A stretch of DNA of 64,000 nucleotides from Halichondria panicea (GCF_963675165.1 NC_087380.1:6877571-6941570), one strand, 5' to 3'; positions 29,165 through 41,255 are shown, counted from the stretch's first letter. Made by a program: numbers and translations. The notes: a model not told the origin generated them from the letters alone.

Positions 29165-30875
29165 CCTGGCCCCCTGCCCATGCCCAACTGGAAAAAGCAA
29201 TACAAAGCAACAGTGGACATGGAAAGAATGGATATTGACTGAACAAACTATTGCATTCTGTGTTTTTTATAATGTTTTTGTCATCTTCTTGTCACTTTCA
29301 ATAAAAATTTCATTCCAACTTTTGAGAACTTCCTGCAAATGTTTGTCACTTCCTGTAGAATATGTGCCCATTTCCTGTAGAATAAGTGTCCACTTCCTGT
29401 AGAATAGGCGCCCATCTCCTGTAGAATATGCGTCCACTTCCTGTAGAATAAGTACCTTCTTGTAGATTATGATTCCATGTAATCTAATGTTTTTGGCCAA
29501 TCAGATCAATTACAGATGATGTAATGTAGTCTAATGGCGCATGGACGGGAAAACATGGAAAACTACCACATGTGATTGACGTTGTAACGGATTGGAGTTA
29601 TGCTCTCGTCTGATTTCTTGTTTCCACGCTTTTTTGTGGTTCCCCTGGCCAATCCTAGCAATTTTTCACATTGCAAATGTTTTTCTAGTCGGATACAGTA
29701 TATAGTACTGCACAGAAGATGGACATGAGTAACCTCAGTAGAAACTAAAATGCCTATTTGTTTAGAGAATATCTTGTGATTGGTTTGCACAAAAAAATGG
29801 GTGGTTAGCTAGGGTATTTTCCAAGTAAAACCACACAACTCACTAGTGTGTGTACAATTCCTCTACCCTCACGGGCCATGAATGCAGCTTATTCAAGCTA
29901 GTATCCCAGCTCCAGATTTTATACGTTGCCTACATGATTGAACGATTGATCATCAAATCAGAACAGATCAAATTTATCCAAAAAGGATCGAGATTAAAGC
30001 TGCATCAGAAATACTGACCAAACATTTGGCCTATAGGCTTGTTAATATTTTTAAACTAATGTTTTATACTGCTCAACTTTTATGAAATTACCATTGCTCT
30101 AAAACTAAAACGTGTAATGTTAGCTTAAACGTAGGTAATGTCGCTCATCAACTTAAAACCTATACTATTTGCAATATTGCCACAACAAAGGGCCTCACAC
30201 ACATGCAGCTTACTTACTAAGGAAAAGTACACATTGCCCACATCCCACAACATACAATGTATCTCATGATCCCATTGGAATCCCAAAATCAAACTTGTTC
30301 ACTTCAAGAGAATGATATAAGGAACATGATACTAAAAAAAGTACAGGAAAAAAATAGCGCTTTTTGAGAAGTCAGAGTTCAAAGGACACTAATTGGATGC
30401 AATACCCAAACTTTATCGAGTGAAGCCGTACAACATGCCAAATGATGCGGAATTTCTTAGGCAACAAGATGATATACATGTTTAGTCTGGAATGTTAATG
30501 GTTACAAAGTTACAGTTTAACTAATTATAACAGCAGCCAGTTCCTAAAAATGGAGAATTTCTTCATTTTTTAATTAACTCAATCTCAAAAGCCATATTAA
30601 TTACAAACCCAATTTTTTTCTGACCATTCCTCACACATAAACCAAGTTTCGTGCAATTCTGAAGAGGTAACATTTTGAATTGATATGGATGATCATGACC
30701 CCAATACCATTATGGACTAGCTACATTATTTTTTCCCTAAAGTACCCTATATAATTATAATGACTCACAATTGACTGGTTGGGTGACCTTTGACCTTTGA
30801 CCTGTCAGTGAGGCATCTAAAAAAAAGAGTTCAATGTTTAATAGGAAGATCAACAACACTATTTAATAGACTCAC

Positions 30876-32580
30876 AGATGTCCCTGGCAGTTGGTCTCTT
30901 CGTCATGTCTTCTTGCAAACAACTGTTGATAAGCTTCCTCAACCTGTGTGTGTGAGGGATCTGGGCAACATGGTCTGATCGATCCTTGGCTGATTTGATT
31001 GTCTTCAGCTTGCAAACAATCTGCACTATAATCACCCCAAGGGAAAACACATCCAGGCTATTATCGTATTTCTCAACGTCTAATCGAATAGCCTCGATAG
31101 GTAGATACCCCATACGGTGACCAACGGCTGTGAGGGTGTGGCTAAGCTTGGTGGAATCGTATAGCCGTGACATGCCAAAATCGCAAATCTTTGCAATAGG
31201 CAGTGGTTGTGCAAGCTTTAGCAAGATGTTATCACCACAGAGGTCACGGTGGATAATCAGCTTGCTGTGAATGTAAGACAGACCACAAGCTATGTCTTTG
31301 GAGAGGCTAATTTCACATTCGCTAGTGAGGGACTCTTCATCAAGGTTGGAGAAGTAGGATCTCAGACTGCAATCCATCAGCTCTAGAACGAGGATTGTAC
31401 TACCTGATTTGGGGTGCTTAGCAGTTGACAAATATTGAACAATGTTTGGGTGCTAAAGCGACTCGAGAAAATCACACTCACGATCTAAACACCTGCTGGC
31501 CTCTTCACTTTTGCCAGCTGGGATACTTGTCTGCATCTCTATAGCTTCAAAAACTAAAACTTTTACTGCACAAATCTCACCCCTGTAACTACTCCAAAAG
31601 CACCTGTACCGAGACGCTCGTCTAGGAAAATTGTCAAATCTTTATTGATCTTCTGGCGATTTTGGTAAACTGTGAGTGCATGTGCCCGATGTGAGGGTTA
31701 GAGGAGTTGGTGAGGCAGTAAATACAAGTACAATGTGACCACATAAAAATACAATCCAGTACAGCCGATATCACCCCAGGATTAGCTCTATAGCTACTAA
31801 AAATTAATGCATTCCAGTACTGACAGTATAACTTAATAATTGGTACTTTATCTTACCGTCTGACTTCACATAAGAGTGGTAGACTGTATATGATCTCTCT
31901 CGATGGTCCTGGCTATGTCACTGTGGCCCACAATAGGACTTGACAAAGCCTTGACAACATCTTCCCAGCTTCTCTCATCACCTTTCAGCCACTCCAACAG
32001 ACCTTCACGATAGCAGTCATCAGGAGAATCTCGCCACTTCCTACCAATGCTGTCGATAATATCCAAAGATATCTTAAGAAGCAGCAAGATGTTTCGCCAC
32101 TTGATTCGAGCATCAAACGTAGCTATGTATAGATCTCCTAGATCTGCTATTGTGAGATAGTCCTCTGCATGGGTATAGAATAGAGAACTAATAAATGTTG
32201 TGCAAATCTATGTATGTAGCTAGCTACTTAATAACAGAGTATGAATTGGTACTTAAAGTACGAAGTTACCCTCAGTGGGAATGCTTACCAGTAGACTGTA
32301 CATGATCTCTCTCGATGGTCTTGGCTAGGTCACCGTGGCCCACAGTGGGACTGGACAATGCTTTGACAATATCCCTCCAGCTTCCCTCCCCACCTTTCAG
32401 CCATTCCAACAGCCCCTCACGATAGCAGTCATCAGGAATGTTACTCCATCGTGTACCAATACTGTTGATAGTATCCGAGGATACTTCGAGCACCAATAAG
32501 ATGTTTCGCCATTGGTTCCGAGCATCAAACACAGCTAGGTACAACTTTATTAGATCGGCTGGTGTGAGATAATCAGACAT
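30876..32580 (-). pseudogene. Degenerate Death-Death-kinase copy
   Basis: Exons correspond to those at 19016-20862: Death 1 32289-32580 (open, ATG at 32580), Death 2 31857-32164 (308 nt, one base short near 31873, so STTRDVKSEG becomes STTLM stop) and kinase 30876-31669. The kinase exon has lost about 13 nt right after the glycine loop (GAFGVV then a frame change) and has a TAG where the intact copy has Gln in LESLQHPN (about 31455). The rest of the kinase (MDCSLRSYF, HRDLCGDNILL, CDFGMSRL, GYLPIEAI) is well kept, so inactivation seems fairly recent. Confidence 0.8.
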
Positions 32581-33317
32581 CTTCTCTGTGTAGATAGAGC
32601 GAAGCAATAAAATGTGCGTAAATATTATTTTAGCTAGATATAGCTGCTGCTGCGCTGCTGTAGCTACAGTCTATACAAATCATGCACAGTGATGTGCACT
32701 CACTATATATAGCTTATGATAATCTAATCCAGAAGCTAATCACAGTCTGAAGTAAATTAAAGCTATATAGAATAACCATTCATTGGTATATCTACAAGAC
32801 CCACCCACTTTCTGTGATTACATCATGAAAAAAATACAAGTTATAGTGTTCATGATCAGAGGAGGTTGGACACGAAGCCAAAAAGTTAATAATGACGTAG
32901 TCTTTATTAAAATAATTAAAATACTTGAACTTTGAACCTACTTTAACAAGCTCTTTCCTAGCCAGCAGGCCACCTTTTCATTCTGGAAACAAGAGTATAC
33001 TTAGATGATGATATGGCTGAGCTATACATTCACTCTACAGTACGGTAGCTCCTACTTTATAAAGGTCAGAGGTCAGTTTGACATGACAGAACTACGACCT
33101 TTGTGAGAGGTCACCCCTTTTAGGGACTGCACGATTTCTCTGGAGGGGCGCAGTAGCTAAAAGTTAACTAATTTGCAGCAGCAGTAACATGAAGGGGCTA
33201 CTTTATCACAAGAATCAGGGCGCGATGTGCAGTCAAATTTGCAAATTTACTGCAAAACATAAGCTCACGTGATGATTCATTAGTGACCTTTTGACCCTGT
33301 CCACCCTCCTCCGGTTC
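32581..33317. other. No recognised gene
   Basis: Spacer upstream of the degenerate kinase copy. A TGCTGCTGCGCTGCTG stretch mirrors the one upstream of the intact gene. The remainder is unassigned. Confidence 0.4.
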
Positions 33318-33397
33318 ATGATGTTTATAGTTTGGTGGTAGTGCAGGGGTGGGGAGGGGGCGGGGCTACACTGCCTGGCAAGACTGCAGGTGGAAAA
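33318..33397 (-). pseudogene. Relic of Hakai-like last exon
   Basis: The minus strand reads CTGCAG then TCTTGCCAGGCAGTGTAGCC and a C-rich run ending in CAAACTATAAACATCATGA, matching the last exon at 21152-21230 but with indels that break the proline-rich frame. It shows that the older duplication covered Hakai 3' end plus kinase. Confidence 0.7.
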
Positions 33398-33527
33398 ATA
33401 ATGAGATCCAGAAGACATACACCATGCAAGTGTGCTATAATTATAAGTTATTACATGTACTAGATATTATTTACATAAATAAATAATAATAATAATTTCT
33501 ACATAAATTACTGACTATATATAATTA

Positions 33528-34101
33528 TCCGACTAGAAAAATATTTGCAATGTGAAAAATTGCTAGGATTGGCCAGGGGAACCACCAAAAAGCGTGGAAA
33601 CAAGAAATCAGATCAACGAGAGCATAAATCCAATCCGTTACAACGTCATTCACATGTATTGGTAGTTTCCATGTTTTCCCGGCCAATCCACGCAATTTTT
33701 ACTGGTGGGGTGATGACCGATCCCTATATATTTATACATCCATTTTGAAATGTGCGGGCATATAATCATGATGATTTGTGATGAATTTATGTTCCTAATA
33801 CATGCAGTGTTGAGCACAGGTATGTATATGTATACACAGTCCATCCTAGCCTCGAATCCGGCCTCGTCTCGAGGCTAAGTCCATCCATGCATGCGTAGGG
33901 ACATGCACGGACCGTACTGGTGACCTGCATGGAATGATGTGGTGGATGGAAGCTGGTAGATGGATCTGGAACACACTATAATGTACATGTTCATGACGTT
34001 GTAACGGATTGGATTTATGCTCTCGTCTGATTTCTTGTTTCCACGCTTTTTGGTGGTTCCCCTGGCCAATCCTTCACATTGCAAATGTTTTTCTAGTCGG
34101 A
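33528..34101. mobile_element. Complete CCGACTAG-family TIR element
   Basis: The left arm from TCCGACTAGAAAAATATTTG and the right arm ending CTAGTCGGA are complementary over about 130 bp (through the CAAGAAATCAGA and CCAATCCGTTACAACGTCAT segments). The 31-bp MULE remnant 33847-33877 is nested in it. Confidence 0.75.
33847..33877. mobile_element. 31-bp remnant of TAGCCTCG element with intact 9-bp duplication
   Basis: Only the two outermost tips remain: TAGCCTCGAATCC, a few bases, then CTCGAGGCTA. Perfect 9-bp flanks AGTCCATCC stand at 33838-33846 and 33878-33886. Confidence 0.85.
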
Positions 34102-35578
34102 TATGGTATACAATTAACTAGGTAAGTACCGAGTGATTATATATTTCAGAGGTCTTTCCAAAATTGCATGCATCTTATAGGGCAGTCAAACTCGACAAGT
34201 CATAACATAGAGTGTACCAGTTTTACTACCGCATTAAACATTACCACTATAATTATAGTCACTGCCATTAGTCACGCTACTCACTTGCTGTGTCCTTGCT
34301 TTCCTGCACTGAGGAGTCATCACTCTTGATGTACTTGACCTCAATCTCAGCAGCAATGTCAGGATGGCCAATGCATGCATGGTGACCTCAGGGCGGCTTC
34401 AACCAGATCAGACCAGGTGGGATTGGGTGAGGACTGGAGCCTTTCTCCAAGCATTGCAGTGAAGCAACCTTCTGTGGTATGGTAGTCGTTCCTAATATCC
34501 TGTAGAGTGAAAATTCATTAACGTTAAAATGTTAAGTTATAATAATTGTGTACAATTTTTCCGTTGGTAATAAAAAAAAATTAATTAAGGCAATCCTCTA
34601 ATTATGCGACGCCCAGACATGTTTCATCTTTATACTTTAGCACCATTATTATTATTTTTGCGTACATAATTATAGTCATAGTCTAGCTGGAAATTAGCCA
34701 CGACACGGTACAGTGAGACTCTCTGTATTTACTATGTAAATGTAAATAAGGTGACTGTGACTAATTGTTCATGAAACATAGAGAGTGCTAGGAAACTGTA
34801 TGCCTTCAATCACCTCTAGTGTGCTGTCTGGTAGAACCAACGCAAGCCCCAGGTGGTACCAAAGACTACGAGCACTCCACATGCAAGGCATCTCTCACTT
34901 CTCTTAGTGTGAGGGACCCTGGAAACACATTATAAGCAATGATATCCACACAACATTTACACAAGTAAATGATTGAACCATGACACAATACAATGTGTAT
35001 TAATATTACATGTATATATATAATGTCTACTCTGAAGAAAGTTATAGATAAAAAAAAGAAACATTGCTTATTGTAAAATAATATTGCAAAATTATTGTAA
35101 TAATGGCCATGCTAAAAGTAAATATAGCGCTTATTTTACTTGCATGCAGTCTGTGCATGTATATACAGTACCAACATGTATCTCCTAGGCAGGATCATCA
35201 TACTCCACTGTCACACTGACTGTAGCTAGCTATAGACTGGAGGGGGGTAATACATGAGTGCTTGAGATCATGTGACTACAACGGAATTGCATTATCATGT
35301 ACGTACGTATCAGCACAATTGAATGATTGTGTTAACGGGTGATGATGAGGGAACAGCTCAGGAGTATATGAGCATAGTTACTATTATCGGTACGGCCAGC
35401 TCCAAATGGTATACCAACACCATATATGCATGCACTGTGAGACAAAATGAATGAATCACCTTCTCCAGTGACTCTCCCTCTTGTTCTTTAAAGAGAGTGG
35501 TGGGGATTGGTATCTGCCATTTCTGAGAAGACCGAGAGAGATATCCAATGTACCGATAAACCTGTAGACACATGCATA

Positions 35579-35849
35579 CCGTATAGCGGGTATATTTCGA
35601 GGGTATACATTTTCGCGGATGGACCATTACAAAGGATTTCGCGGATTTTATTTTCGTGGGTCTGAGTTCTAGCCTTTTGGCGCATGCGCACATCAACATG
35701 CAGCTGTACCTCCACACCGTTAGCCTCGAATCCATAATACTGAACACGCCTACTATTCATAAATTTTCGTGGGTATGAATTTTCGCGGTACAGGCTCAAT
35801 CCGCGAAAACCGCGAACATTTATACCCTCGAAATATACCCGCTATACGG
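35579..35849. mobile_element. Complete TA-type MITE (CCGTATAGCGGG family)
   Basis: TIRs CCGTATAGCGGGTATATTTC at both ends, with TA at 35577-35578 and 35850-35851. Secondary TTTTCGCGG repeats lie inside each arm. 271 bp. Degraded relatives are at 5864-6024, 45847-46061, 49154-49369 and 62842-63047. Confidence 0.85.
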
Positions 35850-36552
35850 TAAATTGTAGACAATATGACTCATACATGTACTATAGTTACCAAGCAATAA
35901 GAAACATTTTCGTTTCGTAATTTAATCTCGCTCTGTTCTCGCTCTAATGTCACGTTGGTACACGTCAAGCTTGAGTGATTGGGTACCGCTGGTCTGCAAG
36001 GGTTCCTTCAGTGGAAACACTAACTCCTGCATTTAAAGAGAAGAGTGACAATATCAAATGCAGTACTTAATCCTTTTGACTACAGTAAACCTAAACATGT
36101 ACACACATTATAGTCACATGTAGTACTACGCTATTAAATACCATTACATCAGTTTTGAGGTTATAAGCTATAGACAATATTCATACATAATTCACACAAC
36201 TGCTCACATCATCCCACTTCACTAGGGCATTGTTCACAGCATAGTTCACAGCACGGCCCACTTGCAGTCTCTCTGTGGTCGTCTGTCTCTCCTTCCCTAT
36301 ATGGAAACACAAGTCAATGCAAGCATTAGTGGGCCATGTTCAACTAAAAACAAAATGTTGGCCTGGGAAGAGGCAATTTCATGTAATTTTACTTAATCTC
36401 AGAGACTCGTGATTGCCACACTGTAAATGGTCCCCCCTGGACCATATGCGGCAGCAATAAATAGCTCTCCCAGTACAGAAAGCGGTCCACCTCCCCTAAC
36501 TAACCCTAACCCGGCCCTGGGAACAGTCCATGGCAACTTGATGGTCAATGGG

Positions 36553-36672
36553 CGGAGGAGGTACGACACACGTGCCTCGATTTAGCAATTAGCCTCTGCA
36601 ATATCTGCCCACGCTCAACGTTATTACAGAGTCTAATTGCTAAATCGAGGCACGCGTGTCGGACCTCTTCTG
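36553..36672. mobile_element. Small CAGAGGAGG-family TIR element
   Basis: CGGAGGAGGTACGACACACG at the left and a degenerate complement (CGTGTCGGACCTCTTCTG) at the right; the arms extend through CGTGCCTCGATTTAGCAATT. Flanks GTCAATGGG and GCCAGTGGG agree at 7 of 9. 120 bp. Confidence 0.7.
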
Positions 36673-36854
36673 GCCAGTGGGGGGGGGGGGTGTGCCTACA
36701 GCAGGGCATTCTGCCATAGACAAGTTTAATATGGCATGGCAGGATCACTGGCTTAGTGGATTCATCATTGCTAGATTTAGATCTACAGTTTTTATCCATA
36801 TACACACATGCATGAAACGGGTTGCACAAAAGGTAATCCTATCTAGGTGCTTCC

Positions 36855-37398
36855 CAGAGGAGGTACGACACGCGGTTAAGCTCACGTGGCTGCTATTTCT
36901 TGATTGAAGGCAAGAAAGACAAAGAAGTCATTAAAAATGCATTCCAATGACGACATTCAACTGGTGGCAAGTAAGCGCCATAAAGAGACAAGTTTAGAGC
37001 ATAAAACTCAGTGAATTTGTTGCTGGCTAGTATAGCTAGAGTTTTACAAGTAGAGATTAGATTTGTTGTAAGAACCAAGGCTCAGATGTTTGCAGTGATC
37101 CTATCCTGAATGCAGGCACAGAATACTTATTGAATACTCTAAAACAGAATAATTCTGAGAATTACACTAAAAACAATAATATCTCAAAATCTAAGTGGTG
37201 GTTGAAACTGGTTGAAAAGCTATTTCACATCTGTATAAGCCCAGCAATCAACAATCCTGATCTTAGAAACATCAAGTGTATTTTTTGAAAGATACACGCC
37301 AAACCAAATCCACTATCAAAGTACAGTCTTGACATGCACAAGTTAATGAGATTCATAATCCTTTTAGCTGGTCATGTGACCGTGTCGTACCTCCTCTG
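36855..37398. mobile_element. 9-bp-TSD TIR element, CAGAGGAGG family (copy 2)
   Basis: TIRs CAGAGGAGGTACGACAC, with a perfect 9-bp duplication GGTGCTTCC (36846-36854, 37399-37407). The interior is nearly the same as in 12829-13352. 544 bp. Confidence 0.88.
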
Positions 37399-37633
37399 GG
37401 TGCTTCCCACACACCTACACCGCACACAACAAACAATAATGTTACAGATCTAGCTCAGTAGCTGCTTGCATAATCAGTAAGTGTCAGTGTTATATATTGT
37501 AAAACAAATAAAACTAAGAATAAAGGGATTAGATCTAATTATTAAAAGGACATAATGACAGGTGACGTATTAAATTTTGCTTAAACTATACGTAGATCAA
37601 CTGAAGTTGGCAACTTATTCCATACATGGGTAC

Positions 37634-37704
37634 TATAGACTCGCAAGCCGTCACTGTTGCACCGCGAACTGTTTGTGGTGCAACAGTGACGGCTTGCGAG
37701 TCTA
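37634..37704. mobile_element. 71-bp perfect-hairpin element with 9-bp flanks
   Basis: A 28-bp perfect stem (arms 37636-37663 and 37677-37704, starting TAGACTCGCAAGCCG) with a 13-nt loop, flanked by CATGGGTAC at 37625-37633 and 37705-37713. It lies about 85 bp downstream (minus strand) of the first C2 exon of the dead ROCO copy. Confidence 0.8.
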
Positions 37705-39182
37705 CATGGGTACCAGGTGGCATTGACAAAGTAGGAGTAGAGTAGAGTCTATAGCATTAATGCTTGTCTATATAAGATTAAAGTCTACCTTCAAAGGAAA
37801 CAATCACATGGAAGCGGTCAAGGTGACGTCCTAGTTCCCAACCAATGCCTGCACTTATTTCTTTTACTCTCAGAGCCATCTCTCCTATTATTTAAGGCCT
37901 AGCTAGCTGTCAGAAGTTAAGTTAAGGAGGCTGTGGGCTAGGTTGGGCGTAGCTTGTCAACTTCAGTGTAACATTGAGTGTTGTCCTTCTGATGGCAGAT
38001 CCGTATTTGTCTTCATTGCATTGAGCACCACTGCTCTGAGGCTGGGTCTGAGTGAGTTCACATAGCCTGAGAAAATAGCCATTGCTATTAAACTGGTAAG
38101 TGTCTCACCTTATAATTATGTAGCAAATAGCAAGAGCTAGAGTTGAAGACCTAGACTACATCATTATCATTATTATTATCATGCTTCCATCGCTAATGTA
38201 AAAACAACAGGATTTTGTTGTTATACACTAGGTAGACTCTATATTACACTGTGATCACTAAGGAATTACATGGATTCCTACTCGGGCGCGGAACTGGGAC
38301 CGGGAATCATGGGTGACCTTCAACCAGACGTCACAAGTGCAGTATGGTATCCATAGCGACAAGACGGACCTGTCCAAGACTGTGACGGGAGATACCACAA
38401 AGTTTGTAGTGGGAGACGTGACTCACTTCATTCACAGGACCACTCTCAGCAATCTGGTTCCACTAGCAAAGTACGGTGAGTGTTGCACTATTGTTCATTT
38501 GGTCCCTCCAAAGACATCACCTCTAGTGATGTACCAATCATTCTATTATGACAGAGACCACTCAACAACGTTCCTACAGGAAATACGCTTTCAACACTCT
38601 GTTATAAGTTAGACCTCCCTTAATTATTATCACACACTAATAATTTGTAACTGTCCTTATAATTATCACATTGTCAAGGTACATACATCCCTTCCCTGTG
38701 GTAATGTAGCCACAAGGCATAATTTGGTAATTGTCCTTACAATGCTCAGTATATTGATGTTTACAGTATTAACCGAGCCCCCTACAGACTACAGATGTGG
38801 CATTGACAATGTTGCTAAGGAACGGTTTAATGCTGTACTGCATGCAGGGGACAACTTCAATGTGAGGATTTTTGAGTCATGTATCATTTCTAAGAAGTTA
38901 AATTGATGGTGAAATGTTAGATGGAACTATATTACTGCCTAGCTACCTCGAGATTACAAATGTACATGTTGACCTTTTTATATAGGCTTACTATAGAAAT
39001 TCAATGGCCACAGACATTCAGTTTCACTATAGCATGTACAACTGTCTCTCTTCTTGAATTGAGTGACATGTTCTTAGCTATAGTACTGTATTAAGATTAA
39101 TGTCAGTTAAAAGTTGGTGAGCCAACAGTGCACAAGTTTGGACTGGTTCTACAAATAAATATGGTGTGTTCCAAGCCTGAGC

Positions 39183-39211
39183 TTGTGTGTGTGTGTGTGT
39201 GTGTGTGTGTT
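39183..39211 (+). repeat. GT microsatellite in phosphatase intron
   Basis: A GT run embedded in repeats of TTCCAAGC(C)TGAG; the same composite array is at 52248-52362. Confidence 0.85.
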
Positions 39212-39614
39212 CCAAGCTTGTGTTCCAAGCCTGAGTGTGTGTGTGCTTGATTCTACTTGTGAATCGTGAATGACTGTGTCTCTTCTTTCTCTGCAGGAGT
39301 GGCCATTGAAGTGTGGGGTCATGAGCATATCTACAAGTACTGGCCTCTCTACGACTTCACGGTGAGCTCCCTCTGACCCTGCCAGTGCTAGTAGCTTCAT
39401 TCATAACATGTGCACTTGAGCACCAAAACAGTGCACACAGTAATTGGGGCGAGCCTTATCGTAGTGACGTCGGTAGACAATTTCTCTGTATGTATGTATG
39501 TTATGGTAATGGTACGGTCAACCTGATAGACGGTTTTTAGACACGCGGTCCTTACCAATTTCGTGAATTCCTCGTGTATTTTGCAACTGGAGGCATAAGA
39601 AAGAGTTGCATAAA

Positions 39615-40100
39615 ATGAATCCTGACAACGAACGCAAACAAGAAAGACTTCGAATAAGGAGGGATCGAGAGAGACAAGCAAGAACCCAAGAAACAGCTGA
39701 CACAGAGACTCCTGAGGCCAGGCAGGCACGCCTACACCAAATGGCTGCTTCCACCCAAACCAGCAGAGCTTCAGGTAAGTACAGGCGGCGTAAAGGTGAT
39801 ATAAGCCAGTGTAATTTTCATTACAGAGACTCCTGAGGCCAGGCAGGCACGCCTACAGCAAATGGCTGCTTCCACCCAAACCAGCACAGCTTCAGGTAAG
39901 TACAGGCGGCGTACAGGTGATATAAGCCAGTGTAATTTTCATTACAGATACTCCTGAGGCCAGACAGGCATGCCTACAGCAAATGGCTGCTTCAACTCAA
40001 ACCAGCAGAGCCTCGGGTAAGTGCCACTGACAAGTGGCGTTCATGATGATAAGCCAGTGTATTTTTTCTACAGAGACTCCTGAGGCCAGACAGGCACGCT
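39615..40100 (+). pseudogene. Helitron-type N-terminal repeat exons (tandem exon array)
   Basis: From ATG 39615 the frame encodes a very basic start (MNPDNERKQERLRIRRDRER) and then a 69-nt exon (39706-39774, ETPEARQARLHQMAASTQT...) that recurs at 39827-39895, 39948-40016 and, truncated, 40074-40100. The units are separated by nearly identical 52-57 nt introns (GTAAGT...TTACAG). The exons are 23 codons each and symmetrical. Similar ETPE-x-R-x-ARL repeats precede Helitron/PIF1-type helicases in animals. It sits inside a phosphatase intron; nothing of a helicase follows. Confidence 0.55.
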
Positions 40101-40825
40101 CGCCCCATGACACCTTGTGTCACCCTAGTACAGTAATATCACAGTACATTTACCACCCACTCACATGCACAATTAATATTGCATCCTTTCTTCAATTGTC
40201 CTACCACACAGTCTCTAGTGCTCTCTACCCACTGCCTTACACATGCTTTTATGTGTCTATAGCAACCCACTGCACTCTTTACCACCAGGTGTACAATGGC
40301 TCCCTGGACACTCCCTACACTGACCCAAAGGCACCCATTCACATTGTGTCAGGATCAGCCGTGAGTTGACCGTAGAGTACAGCTAGCAATTGGCATATAA
40401 GTTATAAGTGGCATGCAAAGTTGAGCTCTATAATAATATTTTCTGTTGACTTGTTATTATTGCTGTCAAATGTTATTCTCCCACTCAGGGTTGCCGTGAG
40501 AGACACTCTGGGTTCCAAAAGCGAGGACTACGGCTACAGTAGGATGACAGTGTCATGCACAGTGGAGCAGATCAGTGCCGATCAGGTGAGTGGGTGGAGC
40601 TAACATGTACTGAGGGTACGTAGCTGCATCAGGTGATAATGTCAATGAGCCTTTCAGCCAGACACTGAGTTAGTGGGTACAGGGGACAATAATTAACATC
40701 ATGTACTAGCCGTTGTAGCATTGTAGCATTATAGAACCTGCATGTACGAATGTGCATTCCTTCCCACTATAATCAGCTCTGCACCTTTAGAGTTAGTGCA
40801 CTGTACAATGTGTAGCAGCATTTAT

Positions 40826-40893
40826 TGTGTGTGGGTGTGCATGTGCGTGTGCGTGTGCGTGTGCGTGTGCGTGTGCGTGTGCGTGTGCGTGCG
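40826..40893 (+). repeat. (GTGTGC)n microsatellite
   Basis: About nine hexamer units. The counterpart intron in the other phosphatase copy (53100-53220) lacks the array. Confidence 0.9.
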
Positions 40894-41255
40894 TGCTACT
40901 AAATACACATACACTAGCATTGTAGACCAACGATAATGTGTATTTTGCCTATATATACACTTCACTTTCTCTTTCTCGTTTCTATAGGATGGCACTGTTA
41001 TTACAAGTTCACCATTATATCACCAAACACTAAACCATGCATGGACCCTACTATAATTCTCATTTATAATGTCATCATTGAAAGTTCTTGTTCATCAAAA
41101 AGTTCTTGAATCCAGTGTTGTATATGATGAGTACGACCTACCCTTGCATATAAAAATATAATTATTATATACATGCATGTATGATGATGACAATCAACAA
41201 AATAAAAATAACTAATTGCACAAGTTTATAATTATTGTGGAAGTTGGTTCGCTAA

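Larger units (their letters stand above)
27817..30819. repeat. Segmental duplication, copy B (3.0 kb)
   Basis: Almost identical to 16078-19080. Its left border abuts the truncated transposon arm; its right border is at the 3' end of the degenerate kinase copy. Confidence 0.88.
34285..37879 (-). pseudogene. Truncated C2-Death ROCO copy
   Basis: C2-like exons 37789-37879 (ATG at 37879, MALRVKEISAGIGW), 36208-36296, 35962-36026 and 35460-35561, a last C2 exon at about 35195-35245, then Death-domain exons at about 34824-34925 and 34285-34499. The first three C2 exons are open and in phase. Exon four has lost one base (KNKRE instead of KNKEGE), exon five has an insertion (CTATAGCTAG), and each Death exon has a 4-base insertion that makes a GCATGC-like string and shifts the frame. 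The Roc-COR, Ig and third Death exons are absent; the kinase block lies there instead. A dead 5' fragment of the family. Confidence 0.72.
38290..41060 (+). pseudogene. Purple acid phosphatase-like (ACP7-type) gene, degraded
   Basis: Plus-strand exons: about 38290-38475 (WVTFNQTSQVQYG, FIHRTTLSNL, the N-terminal fibronectin-like domain), about 38787-38863 (DYRCGIDNVAKERFNAVLHAGDN, metal-site GD region), 39297-39361 (VWGHEHIYKYWPLYDF), 40289-40360 (VYNGSLDTPYTDPKAPIHIV), 40489-40585 (GCRERHSGF then, in another frame, EDYGYSRMTV, EQISADQ) and from 40988 (DGTVI). The H-x-H-x-Y-E-R motif reads HEHIYK--YW, lacking Glu-Arg. The GCRE exon is frameshifted and the catalytic middle exons are missing. 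A second set of exons at 52417-53270 sits in the same place relative to the next ROCO gene. Confidence 0.72.

Noticed and set aside
35700-35760. TAGCCTCGAATCC inside the MITE at 35579-35849 as another MULE-like insertion
   Set aside because: Only one end is present and no 9-bp duplication could be found around it.
39149-39400. Frames containing runs of HTHTHTH (also 52151-52426)
   Set aside because: Translation of the GT/CA microsatellite.
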